64,000 bases of DNA from Mariniflexile sp. TRM1-10 (GTDB lineage Bacteria > Bacteroidota > Bacteroidia > Flavobacteriales > Flavobacteriaceae): assembly GCF_003425985.1 (NCBI RefSeq), contig NZ_CP022985.1, positions 3,518,001-3,582,000 of the forward strand. The letters are read 5' to 3'. Positions 59,925 through 64,000 of this stretch are shown piece by piece. The position numbers were made by a program, and so were the translations under genes. How positions within the stretch are numbered: position 1 is the stretch's first letter; the number at the start of each line of letters is the position of its first letter. The notes beneath the pieces are model-generated. The model was not told where the DNA came from. It did no database searches and was given only the letters and a program-made list of their open reading frames with translations.

Positions 59925-60811
59925 TTCATTTCTCCGGTGTTTACTTTTGCTCCAATTTGTAATGCTGTTTCAAAAGTAAGTGTTGGATATTTTGTCTTTA
60001 AAGCTGCAATTAAAGCTTCTGATGTTTTATTGGTTTTCAAAGCTTCTTCGTAGAATTGAATGTAGCTTTTGGTGTGATTTACAGCGGCTATATCGAATGG
60101 AGAATTTGAATTGGCGTGTGCAGGAATCACAATTTCAGGATTCAAAGCTATAATTTTATCTAAAACCGACATCCAGTTTTTACGGGCTTCAGCGGTTTGT
60201 GCATCTGCCATCCAAAGATGGAAAGTGGTTCCAAAAACATTGATGCCGCCCACCACTGTTTTTATTGAAGGAATCCATATAAATGTTTTGTTTGGGAATT
60301 CTTCCAAACCAATTATTTCTAATTTTTGGCCTTCCAATTCCATGCTATTTCCTTTTAAGACTTGAGGTAAAATCACGTTTGACGTAATATTTTTACCCAA
60401 TCTTTCACCCCAAACTTCTAGTTTCTTTTGAGCTGTAGCTTTGATATGTTCTACTGTTTCAGGAGAAGCATAAGCGGTAACTTCAGGGAAATGTTTTTTG
60501 AAGATTTCCAGTCCGAAGTAAAAATCAGGATCACCGTGGGAAACAAAAATAGTAGTTAGTTTTTTGCCACTTGCTTTAATTTCCTGTGCTACTTTTTCGG
60601 CATCTGCCAAAGTAAATTGTGCATCAATTAAAACCGAATCTGTTTTTCCGGATATAATTACTGATGTTACTCCAAAACTGTTTTCTGATGCGTTATAAAC
60701 TTGAAGTTTCAATTTTTTAGTTTCGATGGTTTTGAAACCTTGTGCTTGTGTTTCCATATTAAATAAATTTAATGTTATTAATAATACTGTTGCAATAAGA
60801 TTTTTACTCAT
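59918..60811 (-). CDS. Periplasmic metallo-beta-lactamase-fold protein with an altered metal site
   Basis: A 297-residue exported protein (signal peptide ending METQAQ). It has the MBL fold: VIISGKTDSVLIDAQ near residue 51, the metal loop near residue 92 and PAHANS near 240. The usual HxHxDH motif reads HGDPDF here: His92 and the central Asp96 are kept, but the second His is Asp94 and the last His is Phe97. Metal binding must therefore differ from classical hydrolases; it may bind one metal or use another reaction. It is preceded by a palindromic site (60877-60890). Known relatives hydrolyse lactones, esters or sulfur compounds; the substrate here is unknown. Confidence 0.8.
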   Translation of the reverse strand: MSKNLIATVLLITLNLFNMETQAQGFKTIETKKLKLQVYNASENSFGVTSVIISGKTDSVLIDAQFTLADAEKVAQEIKASGKKLTTIFVSHGDPDFYFGLEIFKKHFPEVTAYASPETVEHIKATAQKKLEVWGERLGKNITSNVILPQVLKGNSMELEGQKLEIIGLEEFPNKTFIWIPSIKTVVGGINVFGTTFHLWMADAQTAEARKNWMSVLDKIIALNPEIVIPAHANSNSPFDIAAVNHTKSYIQFYEEALKTNKTSEALIAALKTKYPTLTFETALQIGAKVNTGEMKW

Positions 60812-60876
60812 GGTTTTAATATTTGTTTTGTATTAAATGATGATGTAAAGATGCAAGCATTTGATACACAAAAACT

Positions 60877-60890
60877 TTAAACTAGTTTAA
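60877..60890. promoter_or_regulatory. Palindromic operator site 1 (before the MBL-fold gene)
   Basis: TTAAACTAGTTTAA is a perfect 14-base palindrome, centred about 73 bases before the MBL-fold start and overlapping the stop codon of the DsbA-like gene. The DNA from it to the gene aligns with the DNA after site 2, including a -7-like CATCTTTA. Confidence 0.7.
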
Positions 60891-61511
60891 TAAATGGAGT
60901 GCGTCAATCTGTTTTGTGATGATTTCAAAAGAGGCATATCCTTGTTTTAAGATATAGAGTTTACCTTCTTTTTCAGTCAGAAGCGTAGGGTAGGAACTGG
61001 CATATTGTTGTGCCAAAGCAAAGGTTTCCTGTGTTTCTTTTTTAATGGTTTCAGAATGAAATATTTTTAGAAATTCAGCTTTATCCAAGCCTAAATTTTC
61101 ACAAATACTAACATAAGTTTCATCACTATTCAAGTCTTTTCCGTACCAATATCTTGCTTTTTGTACTTCAATGGCGAAAGGAATGGATTGTGATGCCCAT
61201 AACTTTTTTACACTAACAATGGCTCTTGATGGCACTTCGCTATCCAGAACGATATTTTCATTTTCGATAAACTCAAAATAGGTTTTACCAAATTCTGTTC
61301 CTGTGGTTTGTTGTACTTGGATATCGTGTTTTTTGATGAATTGTGCCATTTGTTTCGATTGTTTACGAGCATTTGTGCCAATCCACATTCCAGCAGGTAA
61401 AATTTCAAAATCAAGCAGGTTTTTATATTTTTCGAATAGTTTTTGTGTATTGGTGCTGTTTCCATAACACCAGCCGCAAAGCGGATCCATGACGTAAATT
61501 AGTTTACTCAT
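60882..61511 (-). CDS. DsbA/FrnE-family thioredoxin-fold protein
   Basis: A 209-residue protein without a signal peptide, therefore cytoplasmic. The redox site is DPLCGWCYG (Cys12 and Cys15) right at the N-terminus, as in FrnE-like oxidoreductases and related isomerases. The C-terminal half contains YPTLLTEKEGKLYIL with the cis-Pro region of the thioredoxin fold. It would form or break disulfides, or conjugate thiols, during oxidative stress. It is preceded by palindromic site 2 and lies between the Crp/Fnr regulator and the MBL-fold gene on the same strand. Confidence 0.88.
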   Translation of the reverse strand: MSKLIYVMDPLCGWCYGNSTNTQKLFEKYKNLLDFEILPAGMWIGTNARKQSKQMAQFIKKHDIQVQQTTGTEFGKTYFEFIENENIVLDSEVPSRAIVSVKKLWASQSIPFAIEVQKARYWYGKDLNSDETYVSICENLGLDKAEFLKIFHSETIKKETQETFALAQQYASSYPTLLTEKEGKLYILKQGYASFEIITKQIDALHLLN

Positions 61512-61567
61512 TGTTTTATTGATTGCTAATACTATGCAAAGATGCTACCAAATGAAGTGCGAAAACA

Positions 61568-61581
61568 TTAAACTAGTTTAA
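61568..61581. promoter_or_regulatory. Palindromic operator site 2 (before the DsbA-like gene)
   Basis: A second exact TTAAACTAGTTTAA; with one more base on each side it is ATTAAACTAGTTTAAT, still palindromic. It is centred 63 bases before the DsbA-like start, followed by a -7-like CATCTTTG. It lies 17 bases after the Crp/Fnr stop. Confidence 0.7.
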
Positions 61582-61598
61582 TAAATCAAAATGGAATC

Positions 61599-62180
61599 TT
61601 ATTTTTTAAAGGCAATTTTCTTTCGAATATTACTCAAAAATACATTGGTAATACCCAGATAAGCAGCTACTTGAATGTTGGAAAGGCGTTGTATTAGTTG
61701 TGGATATTTGTCTGCAAATTCTAGATAACGAAGTTCAGCTGTTTTGCTCAAATTGTCTATCATTCTCCGTTGGAGAGCTACGTGCGTTTTTTGGGTCATT
61801 ACTCGAAATAGCTTTTCGATTTTAGGTAAATTGGCATAAGCAAACTCCTTGTCTTTTTTAGAAATTAAAAGTACCTCACTATCTTCAAGGGCCTCTATAA
61901 AAAGTTGCGATGGTGTCTCATTGGTAAAGCTATCAATGTCGGTAACCCACCAATTTTCAATAGCAAAATAGAGTATTTGTTCGAATCCATTTTGGTCAAT
62001 ATGATAGACTCGAAAAAGCCCTTTAATGACAAAACCTTCAAATTTGCAAACGTCGCCTACTCGTAACAAAAAACTTTTTTTCTTAATTGTTTTATGTTGA
62101 AACAAATTGCAGAATGCCTCCATTTCAGTATCTGAAAGTGAAATGTGTGCTGCAATGTTCTGTTTAAGAAGTTCGGTCAT
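61599..62180 (-). CDS. Crp/Fnr-family transcriptional regulator
   Basis: A 193-residue regulator with a cyclic-nucleotide-binding-like domain (about 10-120, LLRVGDVCKFEGFVIKGLFR) and a short helix-turn-helix domain at the C-terminus (VAAYLGITNVFLSNIRKK). There are no Cys clusters for an iron-sulfur cluster and the phosphate-binding motif of cAMP binders is not obvious, so the ligand is unknown. Two identical palindromes in front of the two next genes, of the two-fold form bound by this family, are the probable targets. Confidence 0.88.
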   Translation of the reverse strand: MTELLKQNIAAHISLSDTEMEAFCNLFQHKTIKKKSFLLRVGDVCKFEGFVIKGLFRVYHIDQNGFEQILYFAIENWWVTDIDSFTNETPSQLFIEALEDSEVLLISKKDKEFAYANLPKIEKLFRVMTQKTHVALQRRMIDNLSKTAELRYLEFADKYPQLIQRLSNIQVAAYLGITNVFLSNIRKKIAFKK

Positions 62181-62457
62181 AGGTTTCCTTAAAGCGTATA
62201 AATATAATCAATTTTGATATGGAGAGAACGAATCTTGGGTTTTGATATTCTGGTTTATATTTATTGTAAACGAAATTAAGATAGAATGAATAATTTGAAA
62301 TGTATGCAAAAGAAAAAAAGCTAATAAATTATAGTTTTAAGGGTTTTAGTTCAATTTACTTCCCTTTGATTGGACTTTGGTTAGTATTAAAATACTATTA
62401 GTCAAATTTTATGACCCGTAATAAAATTATAAAAAAGAGCAATTGACTTTGAAGCGT

Positions 62458-63411
62458 TTACTGAAATATTCTTAGATACCTTTCTTCTAAAAGAGTTTTG
62501 TATTTTTCTTTGTACTCTTCTGATAAGAACGAATTATTGATCCATTGAATAGCAATGGGTTTGTTTTTTTTGAAGCGTTTTGCAATACCGGTAATTTGTT
62601 TCTCGTTTAGATCTAACATTTTACCTAATCGTTCAAAATGTTCCCATTTTAGTTTTTTCTTTTTTCCTTCCAAGGTTAAAGCGAGTTCTTCAGTGTCGTC
62701 GGGGTTTACTATGGCTACGTTTAAAAGGTCATATGCTGGGGATAAAACCCAGTATGCTCCAGTGTTTAGCATAGAGAAATTTTTTAGATGCATGTCGTTA
62801 TTTCCTGTAAGAAAGCTAAAAATAGCTAACTCAAGAAAATTAAGTTTGTCTAACAAGGTGTTATCGGAATACTCGTTTAGGGTTTTGCCTATTTTTTCCA
62901 TGGAGCTTTTGTATTTGTCAAAAGCTTCTGTAATTTGAAACATGTCGAGCATGTGTATTTTTTGTCCTGTTTCTGTTCTGTCGATACGTTTAGTAATATA
63001 AGACAGTTCACCAGATTGCAACCGTATTAAACTGGATTTTACGGTTTTAATTCCAAAAGCTTCAGCGATGCGCATGGACAGATGTTCATTTTCGGGCATT
63101 TGTTGAAATTGGTCGGAAGGTGGTTTGAAAATATAGTTTCCACCTAAAGCACCAACAACGGTCAAACGTCCTTTGTTTCCATCCTGAATCGTATCGGTTA
63201 TTAATGATAAGGAAAGCTTGGGCTGCACGCCAGGAACGGCTATACTTCTTTCTACTACATTTTTTGCTAGTTCTGCCATTTGTTTCAATGAATGTTCAAA
63301 CAAGGGCTGCTGTTTGGTTCCGAAAAAATCTAAACTGCATTTTTCGTGAAAATCGCCAATTGTATTTTTGTCCAATGTTTTGTAGCAATATAGGCACTTT
63401 TTATTATTCAT
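62458..63411 (-). CDS. HipT/HipA-like serine kinase toxin, core part
   Basis: A 317-residue protein with HipA kinase motifs. The ATG at 63411 is used; it overlaps the HipS-like stop by eight bases (ATGAATAA). It opens with a zinc-ribbon pattern (CLYCYK then FHEKC). Then come the ATP-binding loop region SIAVPGVQPKLSLS (about 60-73), YIFKPPSD (about 94-101), the catalytic block FLTGNNDMHLKNFS (about 205-218) with His, Asp and Asn, and SPAYDLLN (about 228-235). HipA and HipT phosphorylate aminoacyl-tRNA synthetases and arrest growth. Its N-terminal subdomain is absent because it is encoded by the separate gene upstream. The target here is not known. Confidence 0.88.
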   Translation of the reverse strand: MNNKKCLYCYKTLDKNTIGDFHEKCSLDFFGTKQQPLFEHSLKQMAELAKNVVERSIAVPGVQPKLSLSLITDTIQDGNKGRLTVVGALGGNYIFKPPSDQFQQMPENEHLSMRIAEAFGIKTVKSSLIRLQSGELSYITKRIDRTETGQKIHMLDMFQITEAFDKYKSSMEKIGKTLNEYSDNTLLDKLNFLELAIFSFLTGNNDMHLKNFSMLNTGAYWVLSPAYDLLNVAIVNPDDTEELALTLEGKKKKLKWEHFERLGKMLDLNEKQITGIAKRFKKNKPIAIQWINNSFLSEEYKEKYKTLLEERYLRIFQ

Positions 63412-63739
63412 TTTCTTGTGGTATTGGTTGAACACTTACAGCTCCGATACAATTTTGGCAACAAACTAAGAGTAAGCCCATGCGGTCATTTTGATTGATT
63501 TTCCAATTTTTGGAAGCAATGTCCAATAGCCATCCTTCGGGGATCAATCCTTCAAAAAAAGGAAAAAGCCTTTTGTCAACGTAAGGTTTGGGGTTTACTG
63601 GCATGGTAAAGGTGAGAAACTGTCTTGGATGTTGTTTGATATATTTTTCTTCATATTGGAAAATATATTCACCTTCATCTGTCTCTGTAAGTATTCCTGC
63701 TAAGCTATCTTTATAGTATACGGCTGCTTTTCTCATCAT
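63404..63739 (-). CDS. HipS-like N-terminal subdomain protein
   Basis: A 111-residue protein equal to the HipA N-terminal subdomain 1: AAVYYKDSLAGILTET, FTFTMPVNP and FPFFEGLIPEGWLL. In full-length HipA this part is fused to the kinase. As a separate protein it resembles HipS of the three-gene HipBST system, where it acts as the antitoxin. It overlaps hipB by four bases (ATGA) and the kinase gene by eight, so the amounts are tightly linked. It is a natural split, not a frameshift: both pieces have their own start codons. Confidence 0.85.
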   Translation of the reverse strand: MMRKAAVYYKDSLAGILTETDEGEYIFQYEEKYIKQHPRQFLTFTMPVNPKPYVDKRLFPFFEGLIPEGWLLDIASKNWKINQNDRMGLLLVCCQNCIGAVSVQPIPQENE

Positions 63740-63954
63740 TTGTTTATTTTGGTTAATTCTCTGGCATTGACTGGTGCCAAAGTATGTCCAAACATTTTTA
63801 ACACCTGATTTACCTTCTCCATATTCAGGTTTTCTTTGCCTTGCTCTATTTTTCGAATCACCGTAAGTGCTACTCCAGCCCGTTCGGCAAAAGCCTCTTG
63901 CGTTAGATTTACTTCGTTTCTTTTTTCTTTTACAAAATCTGCTAGTGTTGTCAT
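63736..63954 (-). CDS. HipB-like DNA-binding antitoxin
   Basis: A 72-residue XRE-type helix-turn-helix protein: LADFVKEKRNEVNLTQEAFAERAGVALTVIRKIEQGK, then VLKMFGHTL. This matches the HipB family, which binds the operon promoter and represses it. In HipBST it needs the other partners for full repression. It is the first gene of the operon; only 46 bases of its upstream region are in the window, so the operator cannot be seen. Confidence 0.88.
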   Translation of the reverse strand: MTTLADFVKEKRNEVNLTQEAFAERAGVALTVIRKIEQGKENLNMEKVNQVLKMFGHTLAPVNARELTKINK

Positions 63955-64000
63955 AGGCTGAAATTTATTGATTTTTAAAGTCCCTATGCAATCGCCATTT

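Overview
The window looks like chromosomal DNA of a free-living, probably marine, member of the Flavobacteriaceae (Bacteroidetes). This rests on SusC/SusD proteins, two hybrid two-component regulators with AraC output domains, a type IX secretion sorting domain, TAnnTTTG promoter boxes, almost no Shine-Dalgarno sites, and AT-rich intergenic DNA. I see no rRNA, tRNA, CRISPR array or intact insertion sequence. By eye, the block at 0.3-10.2 kb is clearly less AT-rich than 17-34 kb, so the window looks mosaic.

Layout. 0.3-2.8 kb: secreted GH31 glycosidase. 2.8-3.8 kb: gene debris and a dispersed repeat. 3.8-10.2 kb: a DUF4402 pilin-like protein, a PapD-like chaperone, a second DUF4402 protein and a 1473-residue usher-like outer-membrane protein whose C-terminus carries four SPOR-like repeats. 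This is the best candidate for an undescribed surface-assembly system. 10.8-21.6 kb (minus strand): a 2100-residue secreted pectin enzyme (two CE8 pectinesterase modules plus a PL1-type pectate lyase, with FN3, F5/8 C and T9SS modules) and a hybrid sensor/AraC regulator upstream of it. 22-28 kb (minus): two GT4 enzymes, an MsbA-type ABC exporter and a GT9 enzyme, which form a surface-glycan cluster. 28.6-44.1 kb: a second hybrid regulator divergent from susC-susD-GH154/GH16-GH88-GH2, a utilization locus for a uronic-acid-containing polysaccharide.

44.9-54 kb: a zincin-like protein, a hidden 56-residue gene, a His/Cys-rich small protein and a dense sensory cluster (four-PAS histidine kinase, response regulators, a receiver-PAS-DHp protein with no ATPase domain, and a large hybrid kinase). 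54.3-58.9 kb: HEAT protein, processive GT2 synthase, TPR-beta-barrel (YaiO-like) protein and a receiver, which together look like an exopolysaccharide synthesis and export module. 59.4-62.2 kb (minus): Crp/Fnr regulator, DsbA/FrnE-like protein, metallo-beta-lactamase-fold protein and NTF2-like lipoprotein. Two copies of a perfect 14-bp palindrome, one before each of the two middle genes, suggest a regulon of the Crp/Fnr protein. 62.4-63.95 kb (minus): a three-gene HipB/HipS/HipT-type toxin-antitoxin operon.

How they connect: the pectin enzyme and the SusCD locus with GH88, GH2 and GH154 supply uronic-acid-rich polysaccharide breakdown, controlled by two regulators of the same architecture. 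The pili-like, surface-glycan and exopolysaccharide modules would build the cell surface of a particle- or alga-attached bacterium. Intergenic regions hold several recurring, structured short repeats.
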